Made by a program: the position numbers and the translations under genes. A DNA stretch of 5,831 nt from Candidatus Shapirobacteria bacterium UBA4809 (GTDB taxonomy: Bacteria; Patescibacteriota; Microgenomatia; UBA12405): assembly GCA_002402535.1 (NCBI GenBank), contig DHGB01000017.1, positions 1 to 5,831 on the forward strand, written 5' to 3'. Shown piece by piece: positions 1 through 5,802 of this stretch (positions are counted from its first letter, which is position 1; every line of letters begins with the position of its first letter). The notes beneath the pieces were generated by a model. It saw only the letters and a program-made list of their open reading frames with translations. It was not told the origin of the DNA and ran no database searches.

Positions 1-7
1 CAAATTA

Positions 8-36
8 TTGAAACTCTAGGTGATTTTTGCTATAAT
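8..36 (+). promoter_or_regulatory. Strong sigma70-type promoter of the tmRNA gene
   Basis: A TTGAAA -35 box (8-13) and a perfect TATAAT -10 box (31-36) are separated by an ideal 17 bases. A TG dinucleotide at 28-29 gives an extended -10 element. Transcription would start around 43, only about six bases before the mature tmRNA 5' end at 49, leaving a very short leader for RNase P to remove. This is the best promoter in the window and fits a highly expressed stable RNA. Confidence 0.88.
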
Positions 37-48
37 CTCTTACTTCGT

Positions 49-469
49 GGAGATGTAATGAATTGACGGAGTTGTTCTTTAAAAAACTGCAAGCCGACTT
101 TGATTCATGAGTCGAAAAACAGAGTCAAACAAAACATGCCAAAAAAACTTTTGGTGTTGATTTAACCAAGGTTGCAAATAACGTTAACTCGTTTTTTGCC
201 CCCAAGGTCAATGCTTACGCTTTAGCTTAAGCATTCAACCATTGTTTATTTTCCTATTCTAAGGGGATTTAAACAGTGTTAATTAAATTAGAATGCTATT
301 TTTAGAATCTCGATTTTCTAAAAATCTAAGAGGGGAGCAATGTCCCCGCCAATCGACATTTTAAGAAAATTGATAATTTTTTTCTTAAAAATTAAGTCTA
401 AATTATTAAAGCTTGTAGACGTTTTTTTTAGTCAGCTTTCGGACCTGGGTTCACTCCCCAGCATCTCCT
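49..469 (+). ncRNA. ssrA: tmRNA (transfer-messenger RNA, ssrA)
   Basis: This RNA rescues stalled ribosomes: it enters as an alanyl-tRNA mimic, then serves as template for a degradation tag. The acceptor stem pairs GGAGATG (49-55) with CATCTCC (462-468). The T-arm is CTGGG (445-449) and CCCAG (457-461) around TTCACTC. The 5' part carries the typical GAATTGACGG D-loop-like block. Helix H2 pairs 87-94 with 411-418. All four pseudoknots can be traced: PK1 (95-99/110-114 with 100-106/122-128), PK2 (237-247/271-280 with 256-262/288-294), PK3 (299-307/316-324 with 310-315/351-356, plus an inner hairpin 332-336/343-347) and PK4 (359-369/380-390 with 370-379/400-409). After discriminator T469 comes CCT, so a full CCA end is not encoded and must be added enzymatically. 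The length, about 421 nt, is above the 363 nt of E. coli. SmpB, its partner, is encoded convergently nearby. Confidence 0.97.
138..230 (+). other. tmRNA tag-peptide reading frame (30 codons plus TAA)
   Basis: PK1 ends near base 128 and the resume codon is expected about nine to twelve bases later. GCC at 138 fits: it is nucleotide 90 of the RNA, the same place as in E. coli. The frame is open for 30 codons to TAA at 228-230. The tag starts AKKTFGVDLT and ends APKVNAYALA. The C-terminal AYALA resembles the YALAA end that ClpXP and related proteases recognise, but has one alanine fewer. If translation resumed instead at GCA 174, the tag would be 18 residues starting ANNV, but that site is 45 bases after PK1, which is too far. 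The last codons and the stop sit in a perfect 8-bp hairpin (210-217/228-235), like helix H5 of other tmRNAs. Confidence 0.82.
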
Positions 470-476
470 CCTTCGC

Positions 477-544
477 CTCGCTGAAGTCCCAATAAATTGG
501 GACGAAAGCGGGCTTCGCCCTAATTCAGCTAAGGCTTCGGCGAG
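477..544 (+). repeat. Imperfect palindrome with nested hairpins between ssrA and the GIY-YIG gene
   Basis: An outer 10-bp stem pairs 477-486 with 535-544, with one G-U pair. Inside it are hairpin 487-492/497-502 (TCCCAA, loop TAAA, TTGGGA) and hairpin 510-513/517-520 (GGGC, loop TTC, GCCC), forming a three-way junction as RNA or single-stranded DNA. An alternative inner stem, 480-485 with 524-529, competes with the outer one. It is far richer in GC than its surroundings and starts within eight bases of the tmRNA 3' end. No T-run follows either hairpin, so it does not look like an ordinary intrinsic terminator. I infer that it belongs with the nuclease gene downstream, as its target site or mobility signal. 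It could also help form or protect the tmRNA 3' end. Confidence 0.7.
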
Positions 545-577
545 ACACAGTCCTCAAAATTTGGTAATATTTCTCTC

Positions 578-817
578 ATGTATTACGTCTATATTTTAAG
601 TTGTTGCGATAGTGGTTATTATGTAGGTTGCACAGATAATTTAAAATCAAGGTTTGAAAAACATTCTCGCGGATACGTAAGTGCGACAAAATATCGTTTA
701 CCTGTAACAATAGAAATGTATTTCTGTTTTAGGGACAAATATCTTGCTTTTAATTTTGAAAAATATCTAAAAAGCGGTTCTGGTAGGGCATTTACCAAAA
801 AACATTTTAATATATAA
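578..817 (+). CDS. Small GIY-YIG nuclease-domain protein (UPF0213/Ssn-like)
   Basis: The 79-residue protein is a single minimal GIY-YIG domain. Visible family residues are the YVYIL strand (2-7, the GIY half), YYVGCT (14-19, the YIG half), the catalytic-type Arg25 in LKSRFEKH with His29, and the metal-binding-type Glu61 in FEKYLKS, followed by the usual Gly-Arg and Lys-rich end. All expected active-site positions are kept, so it should be able to cut DNA. It has no extra DNA-binding domain. Stand-alone proteins of this group include YhbQ-type proteins and the Neisseria single-strand nuclease Ssn, which cuts at specific repeated sequences; calling this one Ssn-like is inference. No Shine-Dalgarno sequence precedes the ATG. 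A weak TAATAT box (565-570) could give a nearly leaderless transcript, or read-through from the ssrA promoter could supply mRNA. Its stop is one base from the smpB stop on the other strand. It is often misannotated as UvrC. Confidence 0.9.
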   Translation: MYYVYILSCCDSGYYVGCTDNLKSRFEKHSRGYVSATKYRLPVTIEMYFCFRDKYLAFNFEKYLKSGSGRAFTKKHFNI

Positions 818-818
818 G

Positions 819-1232
819 TTATCTTACCCCTCTTTTTATCTCTTCTTTTTTGATCTTCTCTCTTTTTTCAAATTTCCTCATCTTTCTTCCAATCCCAATT
901 TCCATCTTAAACCAAATTCCCTGTAAAAAAATCGAAATAGGAATCATCATATATTTTTGATTTCGATAAGATTGCAGTTTGGCAATTTCCCTGGAATTTA
1001 AGAGTAACTTTCTTTCTCCACTTTTATCTGTTTCCTGATTTTGACTATATTTATAAGGCGCAATTTCCAGATTTAGTACCATCGGAACACCGTTGATAAT
1101 TTCCACTTTGGCACCCTTAAATTGAACCCCGTTAACTCGGAGGGCCTTGGCGTCAGCCCCAGTTAGGACCATCCCTGCCACCATCTTGTCACTAAAGTTA
1201 TAGTCAAGTGAATCTTTATTAAAATATTTCAT
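819..1232 (-). CDS. smpB: SsrA-binding protein SmpB
   Basis: SmpB binds the tRNA-like domain of tmRNA, delivers it to stalled ribosomes with EF-Tu, and its C-terminal tail fills the empty mRNA channel. The 137-aa sequence shows the family pattern: VAGMVLTGADAKALR (18-32, compared with the usual GxEVKSLR), an EIAPYKYS strand (56-63), the signature RKLLLN (74-79), a beta strand with WFKMEIGIGRK (107-117), and a basic tail FEKREKIKKEEIKR (121-134). It is shorter than the 160 aa of E. coli at both ends but has all core parts. Position 121 is Phe where E. coli has His136; aromatic residues there occur in other species. Its ATG overlaps the TGA of the gene upstream (ATGA, 1229-1232) and there is no Shine-Dalgarno sequence, so translation is probably coupled. 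It is the last gene of the minus-strand run and faces the ssrA gene it works with. Confidence 0.96.
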   Translation of the reverse strand: MKYFNKDSLDYNFSDKMVAGMVLTGADAKALRVNGVQFKGAKVEIINGVPMVLNLEIAPYKYSQNQETDKSGERKLLLNSREIAKLQSYRNQKYMMIPISIFLQGIWFKMEIGIGRKMRKFEKREKIKKEEIKRGVR

Positions 1233-2665
1233 TTTATTTTTATTCGATAGATTTTTCCATCGGCGGCGAGGACCAACACGTCTCGATTTTGGTTATCTAT
1301 CGCAATGTCATTAATTATCATTTTTCCAAAATAATTTTTTCCTAGAATTCTACCATCTTTATGGTAAATATAAACTGTATTATTGTCGGCGATATATGCC
1401 AAAAAATCTACCTCTGCGTTTGTTTCCAGTGCTCTACTTGTTGTTAAGCTCGGAACAAAGCTCATTTCGTATTTTTTCTCTTCTCCCCGAATATAATGAT
1501 AGATTCTTCCCGACTTACCCAGAACCCAAATATCTCCATCAATTGCCATTCCCGTTGTTTCTTCCATTAAACTTATTCCTTCTTTTAGCCATACTATTCC
1601 ATTTTTATTACTAAGCTTTTCAATTTTTTGGTTGTCATTATTTAAAACATAAAAGAGACCATTCCAGCCACCAATATCACCAATATTTTTAATCTCTTTA
1701 ATCTCGGTCTCTATTAGACTATTTATCTTTATTTCATAAATTTTATTTTGGTCAAAGCCGTAGCGTCCATCTCCATTGTTAAATGTTCCCAGCCACAACT
1801 TAATTCTTTCATCGCTGATCACCTTTTCGGTTGATTGATTTTTAATATCGACGCGGTTTATTTGGCCAAGCTCACTACTCCACAGATAAGCCAAATCTCC
1901 TCTGATTGTCATGCCTTTAAATTTTCCGCCTTCAACAATCAAGTTAGTGTCATAGGCCACTTCATAATCGATGCTCTCTGCCCCTAGGCTCTTTTTAATT
2001 CCCTCGATTTTAGTTTTCATTGCCTCCACTTCATCTATCTGCTTTTTATCTGTCACTTTAATTTGACTAATGATTAATTCTGCTTTTTTGGCTAGTTCTA
2101 GGGCGGTATCAATATTTATACTTCGCACGCTTTCGATTTCTGTTTCAATTTTATTAATTTCTTCTTTTGCTGTCTCGATTTTGTTTTTGTTTTCATTTTG
2201 AATTCTTTTTTGATAACCAAAAAAAGTCCCCGCGATTAATAGACCCAAAACAACTAAACTCAAAATTAAATTAATTGATTTATGGCTTTTTTGAAGAGAC
2301 CGATTTTTTTCTTTAATAAAAATATCTTTTTTATTGTTAGTCATTTCTAACTTGATAGCCGCCCCTTCAAAATTTTCTCTTTCTCCCAACTTATATTCTT
2401 CATCAGCTTTTTTATCTAGTATCCAAATTTCATCACTCTCCTTTATCTGACCAGTGCTTCCGTCTTTTAATCTAGCTACCAGATTATTTCTCTTAATCAG
2501 GACACTACCTTCCCCTTTAATTTTTATCCTTATTTTTCCCCGGTTAATTTCGACCTCAATTATTTCTAATCCATTTTCGAGTCCCAATCTATTTTTTTGA
2601 TTTATTTCATTCCATCCATTTTCTCGTGCTTTCTCGCCGATTAGCCTCGTTAATCGATATTTCAT
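1229..2665 (-). CDS. Single-pass membrane protein with coiled coil and probable beta-propeller, function unknown
   Basis: I do not recognise a named family for this 478-aa protein. Residues 1-125 are a beta-rich soluble region containing an SVLIKRNNLVARLKDGSTG stretch and then IKESDEIWIL. This order recalls the central strands of PP2C-type phosphatases but lacks their metal-binding Asp motifs, so at most it is a degenerate version (inference). Residues 131-151 are one strong transmembrane helix flanked by Lys and Arg on both sides. Residues 152-228 are charged and coiled-coil-like. Residues 235-478 hold repeated short strands with turns such as GDLAYLW, GDIWVLGKSGRIYHY, NTVYIYHKDGRI and RDVLVLAADGKIYRI, typical of NHL, PQQ or WD-like beta-propellers. 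An extracytoplasmic propeller sensing or binding a surface partner is plausible. The ATG has no Shine-Dalgarno sequence; an in-frame TAG lies five codons upstream. It couples to smpB by an ATGA overlap. Confidence 0.85.
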   Translation of the reverse strand: MKYRLTRLIGEKARENGWNEINQKNRLGLENGLEIIEVEINRGKIRIKIKGEGSVLIKRNNLVARLKDGSTGQIKESDEIWILDKKADEEYKLGERENFEGAAIKLEMTNNKKDIFIKEKNRSLQKSHKSINLILSLVVLGLLIAGTFFGYQKRIQNENKNKIETAKEEINKIETEIESVRSINIDTALELAKKAELIISQIKVTDKKQIDEVEAMKTKIEGIKKSLGAESIDYEVAYDTNLIVEGGKFKGMTIRGDLAYLWSSELGQINRVDIKNQSTEKVISDERIKLWLGTFNNGDGRYGFDQNKIYEIKINSLIETEIKEIKNIGDIGGWNGLFYVLNNDNQKIEKLSNKNGIVWLKEGISLMEETTGMAIDGDIWVLGKSGRIYHYIRGEEKKYEMSFVPSLTTSRALETNAEVDFLAYIADNNTVYIYHKDGRILGKNYFGKMIINDIAIDNQNRDVLVLAADGKIYRIKIK

Positions 2666-2677
2666 TAAAAAATGATA

Positions 2678-2896
2678 CTACAGAATTGTCAAAGCCAAAA
2701 ACACCAACATAATTGCTCCTAGAAGGTGTAAATAAGAAACCGTAATTAAAATGCCATTAAATTTATCTTTTACATTTTTAGACATGGTGTTGACCTGTTT
2801 TACTATTACCAAGGCAAAAATTAGGTAAACGACTGATCCCGCTATTCCTAAAATTTTTTCCAATAAGTGAAATAAACCACCAAGATCGTCAAGCAT
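2678..2896 (-). CDS. Small two-helix membrane protein, function unknown (possibly DUF5657-like)
   Basis: The 72-aa protein has a short amphipathic start and two hydrophobic helices, at about 15-34 and 48-71, joined by a basic loop (KQVNTMSKNVKDK) that should face the cytoplasm. The C-terminus ends inside or just after helix 2. It resembles small two-helix proteins common in Microgenomates genomes (DUF5657 is my best guess, from memory). The ATG overlaps the TAA of the PH-domain gene upstream by one base and has the best Shine-Dalgarno sequence of the operon. That makes it a real gene rather than a chance ORF. It may be a small subunit or scaffold for the neighbouring membrane proteins. Confidence 0.85.
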   Translation of the reverse strand: MLDDLGGLFHLLEKILGIAGSVVYLIFALVIVKQVNTMSKNVKDKFNGILITVSYLHLLGAIMLVFLALTIL

Positions 2897-3600
2897 TAAT
2901 TATTTCCTCCTTTATCTATTTCTTTGTCTTCCCGAAGAAGCTGCAGGATTTTAATTATTTTTTCCGGATGGGGGACTTTTTCAAAGGTAATATAAGACAC
3001 TTCGGCTGCAGTTTGAATGTGAATTGTGCCGTAATTAAACATAGTTTGCCCGAGACCACTTACTCTTGAGGTGACGTCTTGAATCATGGACAATTTAGCC
3101 TCCGAGAACTTTTTATCAAGTAGATTATTAAAATCAATATCAATCACTCTTTTGTCGGTAATGATAAAAACATCAAAATACCAGGAGAGAAAATTTTCAA
3201 AAATAATCGCAAAGCTTAGTAAATACCAAACAAGGTTTCCCAGGCTAGTATATTTAGTAGGAATATCATTAATTATGGGGATAAATTTTAGTAAAGCCGG
3301 GGCAATTAGCATTAAGATAGAAATTAACATCCAGGAAAGGTTGGTAAACCAATGGGGCCTAGCGACTAGCAGAATCTCTTCCTCATCATCTTTTTCTTCA
3401 AAACTAAAGACATCAGGATTGACAAGAATTGAGGATAGGGAATGCTTGGTATGACCGACAATTTCATATATTTTTTCTTTTAAATTAACTGTTTTAACAG
3501 TATCTGTTGGTGTCTCTAGTTTCTCGTTTCTCGTTTCTTCCATTTTGTTCTCAATCACGTCATCGGGTGCCACCAAATCTAAATCGTTTGATCTTGTCAT
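2896..3600 (-). CDS. Membrane protein with a bacterial PH domain (bPH2, YdbS-like)
   Basis: The 234-aa protein begins with an acidic, probably disordered cytoplasmic stretch (1-75). Next come the EEILLVARPHWFTNL entry motif (74-88) and two transmembrane helices at about 88-108 and 119-140. The C-terminal domain (141-222) starts YFDVFIITDKRVIDIDF and continues with FSEAKLSMIQDVTSRVSGLGQTMFNYGTIHIQTA, a clear match to the pattern of the bacterial PH-like domain (DUF304/bPH_2, as in YdbS and YdbT). Such proteins are membrane-associated; their exact role is mostly unknown, with links to envelope stress and lipid or protein binding. The gene starts four bases after the stop of the C15 peptidase gene and shares one base with the next gene, so it is in the same operon. 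The N-terminal extension is longer than in typical members. Confidence 0.88.
   Translation of the reverse strand: MTRSNDLDLVAPDDVIENKMEETRNEKLETPTDTVKTVNLKEKIYEIVGHTKHSLSSILVNPDVFSFEEKDDEEEILLVARPHWFTNLSWMLISILMLIAPALLKFIPIINDIPTKYTSLGNLVWYLLSFAIIFENFLSWYFDVFIITDKRVIDIDFNNLLDKKFSEAKLSMIQDVTSRVSGLGQTMFNYGTIHIQTAAEVSYITFEKVPHPEKIIKILQLLREDKEIDKGGNN
2905..2912 (-). promoter_or_regulatory. Strong Shine-Dalgarno sequence of the 72-aa membrane protein gene
   Basis: Read on the minus strand this is AAGGAGGA, eight bases before the ATG at 2896. It lies inside the 3' end of the PH-domain gene. It is the only near-consensus ribosome binding site in the window; the other minus-strand genes have weak or no such site. 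It supports the chosen start and suggests the small protein is made at a higher level than its neighbours. Confidence 0.85.
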
Positions 3601-3604
3601 TTCT

Positions 3605-4114
3605 TTATTTTAACATTTGGTTGGCTTCTATTAAATCCTTGATATTTTTTGCCAAAAATTTAGAGTTAGCTCTCTTGGGTAAGTGCAAAAATAAATGTTT
3701 CGTTTTTAATTTTCTTTTATTAAGTATCAATTGAGTTTCAAAAGCAATCCAGTTGCAATTATAAGTTCCCATATTTTCCGTTATTTCAAATATACTTGGT
3801 TCATACATTTCTATTTCCGGTAAATTTAGTTCAATTTTTATTGGTGCTAGTGGATAAATCGACTCTTTGCCATAAACATTTCTAGCCACTGTTTCAATTC
3901 TAATTTTTTCTCCATCACCGTAAAAATCACCCAAGCCTATTATCAAATCATAAACATCATTTCTAATATATTTATTGGCGAAACTTCGCGGATGGCCAAA
4001 AATTATCTGGTAGTTTATTCCCAGACTTTGAGGTAAATATTGCTGCAACTCACTCAAAGTTCTTCTGGAAATATTCGTGCCCCATTGATTTGAAAAGGCG
4101 TAAATTAAAATCAT
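3605..4114 (-). CDS. Pyroglutamyl-peptidase-like protein (peptidase C15 family), short form
   Basis: Pyrrolidone-carboxylate peptidases remove N-terminal pyroglutamate from peptides. The 169-aa sequence shows the three catalytic positions of the family: Glu74 in GEKIRIETVARN (compare ITPERVAINL), Cys120 in MGTYNCNW (compare AGTFVCNH) and His144 in HLFLHLPKR (compare GFIHIPY). The Cys-to-His distance of 24 residues equals that of the Bacillus enzymes. The DLIIGLGDFYG strand (56-66) matches the DIIICVGQAGG region, and the N-terminal AFSNQWGTNIS takes the place of GFDPFGGETVNPS. Family members are usually about 200-220 aa; here the stretch between Glu and Cys is about 17 residues shorter. The altered N-terminal pocket means specificity for pyroglutamate is uncertain. 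No signal peptide is present, so it acts in the cytoplasm. Its ATG overlaps the upstream TGA (ATGA, 4111-4114). Confidence 0.78.
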   Translation of the reverse strand: MILIYAFSNQWGTNISRRTLSELQQYLPQSLGINYQIIFGHPRSFANKYIRNDVYDLIIGLGDFYGDGEKIRIETVARNVYGKESIYPLAPIKIELNLPEIEMYEPSIFEITENMGTYNCNWIAFETQLILNKRKLKTKHLFLHLPKRANSKFLAKNIKDLIEANQMLK

Positions 4115-5802
4115 CTTTTTTCCACATTATACAAAGGCCCTACGATAGAAATGTTAGCTGGTGCCCTAATGTTAAAAAGACTTTTAAAAGTTGAGCCACT
4201 AACTGAAACTTGACCAGCATCACCAGAAAAAGAAAGAGTGTTTGTTTTTCCTTCCTGTTTATTCCAATCTGTCACTGAGGCTGAGCTGATTGAATTAAAT
4301 GGTGTTTCACCTCTATTGCGAAGTTCTAATTTCACTCTTTCTGCATCCCAAGTATCACTGCATCCTGATGAATTATCTTTATAACAAAGGTGATTTTGTA
4401 CCGAAGAATCTTTTTGATAAAGCAAAACGACATTCACTATATCAGCCACCTCAGTTGGTTTAAGCCAAGCTGTTTTATTATATTCAGTTCGATATCCTTG
4501 GGCCGAATAAAAACAAGGGGATTCCCGGTCGAAGGCTTTGGCAAACAAATCATCAAAAGAATCAATCTCACCATTGGTATCCCGGACTCTTTTAGTCCAC
4601 CCCGTAGATCTCCAGCCGATATCGGAAGAAGTAAATGTATAACCGCCGGCAGTAGAGGCGTACCAAGCAGTGATAATCTGACCATCATGAATTAAAACTT
4701 CACCCTCAGTTTCTCTGACGGCCCTTTCCCAGTTTCCACCCTTATTGCCACCCTTATAAACTTGACAACTTTGAGTGGTACAAATTTCATTTGAACCATT
4801 GTTGGTATAAGCCAGGGCATAAGACCGAGCCGCAACCACTTGAGATTTAAGAGCTTCTATCGGCCATGATTCTGGAACTTCATAAATACCAAGTAAATAT
4901 GTTTCCAGTGGCATAGAACCGAAACCTTGAACTTGAATACTAATATTTGGTTTTCTCTCGATAGAAACATTGTTATAGTAAGCGTTTAAAATAGTTTTAT
5001 AATCTTGACCAGCCTTAGCTCGACCATAAGCTCCATACTGATTTAAACCAACATGATGGGGGATACCAAAGGTAAAGAAAGCAAAGCCACTCCCAAAACC
5101 AGGATCTCTGGTCCGGTCATCAACACATGAAATACCACCAGAGCCGACACTTTTAGGTAGATTCAATCCGGCTATTCTTTGGGCTTCTAGGTTTATTAAA
5201 TCCTGACTCAATTTAGCCTTATAAGTTTCCGCCTTGCTAATTTCACCACTTAAAAATCCAAATCTATCTTCCATTGATTTTTTTAAAGCCGCTAATTTAA
5301 CTTTTTGGACTTCTAACTCATTTTTGTTTTTATTCAAATTTTCAATTTCAGTCGAATAGCTACTGATGACATTTTTGTCCTGAGAAATTATTGATTGAAA
5401 CCAGGTATATTGCTGCAAAATATTTTCAGTCCCCTGTGAAGAAAAAAACATGACTAGAGGTGAGAATCTTTTCGAGTCTATGTAATATCTTCTGACTCTT
5501 TGAGACATTAAAATTTTTTGAACCTCAAGATCAGCTTCCTTATCAATTAGTTTTTTTCCTAGCTCGCTTACTTGAAACTCGATTCCGCTAATTTGTTTTT
5601 TCGCACTAGCAATTTTTGCCTGGAGTCCAGTCGATTCTTTTTTTAGAGGCGCAATTGCTCCTTCGAGGTCCGCTATCTGTTTCTTAATATTTTCAATTTG
5701 ATTATTTAAAGCATCATCTGCCAATACTCTCCCTTTTATCCCGGCCAAAAAACACATTCCTAAAAAAACAAATATTGCTATAATTTTTAGCCTTTCTTTC
5801 AC
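4111..5802 (-). CDS. Secreted coiled-coil protein with SpoIID/LytB peptidoglycan-remodelling domain
   Basis: The 563-aa protein has a signal peptide (1-28, cleavage after VLA) and two long coiled coils (about 31-100 and 150-210). These are separated by a helix RFSPLVMFFSSQGTENILQQ resembling the hinge of PcsB/CwlO-type proteins. The SpoIID/LytB domain follows. PHHVGLNQYGAYGRAKAGQDY (248-268) corresponds to the GHGVGMSQYGA motif, then come PLETYLLGIYEVPESWPIEALKSQVVAARSYAL (298-330) and WYASTAGGYTFTSSDIGW (380-397). Glu308 in IYEVP aligns with the catalytic glutamate of SpoIID lytic transglycosylases. Six cysteines in the mature part could form disulfides, fitting an external location. Likely role: cutting glycan strands or activating amidases during cell-wall growth or division. 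The start is GTG at 5802; the nearby ATG at 5810 is out of frame and an in-frame TAG lies 12 bases upstream. It is the first gene of the operon seen here. Confidence 0.9.
   Translation of the reverse strand: MKERLKIIAIFVFLGMCFLAGIKGRVLADDALNNQIENIKKQIADLEGAIAPLKKESTGLQAKIASAKKQISGIEFQVSELGKKLIDKEADLEVQKILMSQRVRRYYIDSKRFSPLVMFFSSQGTENILQQYTWFQSIISQDKNVISSYSTEIENLNKNKNELEVQKVKLAALKKSMEDRFGFLSGEISKAETYKAKLSQDLINLEAQRIAGLNLPKSVGSGGISCVDDRTRDPGFGSGFAFFTFGIPHHVGLNQYGAYGRAKAGQDYKTILNAYYNNVSIERKPNISIQVQGFGSMPLETYLLGIYEVPESWPIEALKSQVVAARSYALAYTNNGSNEICTTQSCQVYKGGNKGGNWERAVRETEGEVLIHDGQIITAWYASTAGGYTFTSSDIGWRSTGWTKRVRDTNGEIDSFDDLFAKAFDRESPCFYSAQGYRTEYNKTAWLKPTEVADIVNVVLLYQKDSSVQNHLCYKDNSSGCSDTWDAERVKLELRNRGETPFNSISSASVTDWNKQEGKTNTLSFSGDAGQVSVSGSTFKSLFNIRAPANISIVGPLYNVEKR

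Noticed and set aside
1..469. CRISPR array or direct repeats in the AT-rich left part.
   Set aside because: The repeated-looking A and T stretches are arms of tmRNA helices and pseudoknots; no regularly spaced direct repeats are present.
486..520. The two hairpins after ssrA as a Rho-independent terminator.
   Set aside because: No run of T follows either hairpin; the bases after them are GAAAGC and TAATTC.
4126..4131. Perfect TATAAT on the minus strand just before the C15 peptidase start, a possible internal promoter.
   Set aside because: It is the Tyr-Asn codon pair near the end of the SpoIID-domain gene, there is no -35 match at 16-18 bases (ACATTT at 17), and the two genes overlap as in an operon.
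4437..4688. Open frame of 83 codons on the minus strand inside the SpoIID-domain gene, and plus-strand frames at 1396-1614, 3086-3454, 3507-3734 and 4390-4695.
   Set aside because: All lie within well-supported genes in other frames, have no ribosome binding sites and encode no recognisable domain.
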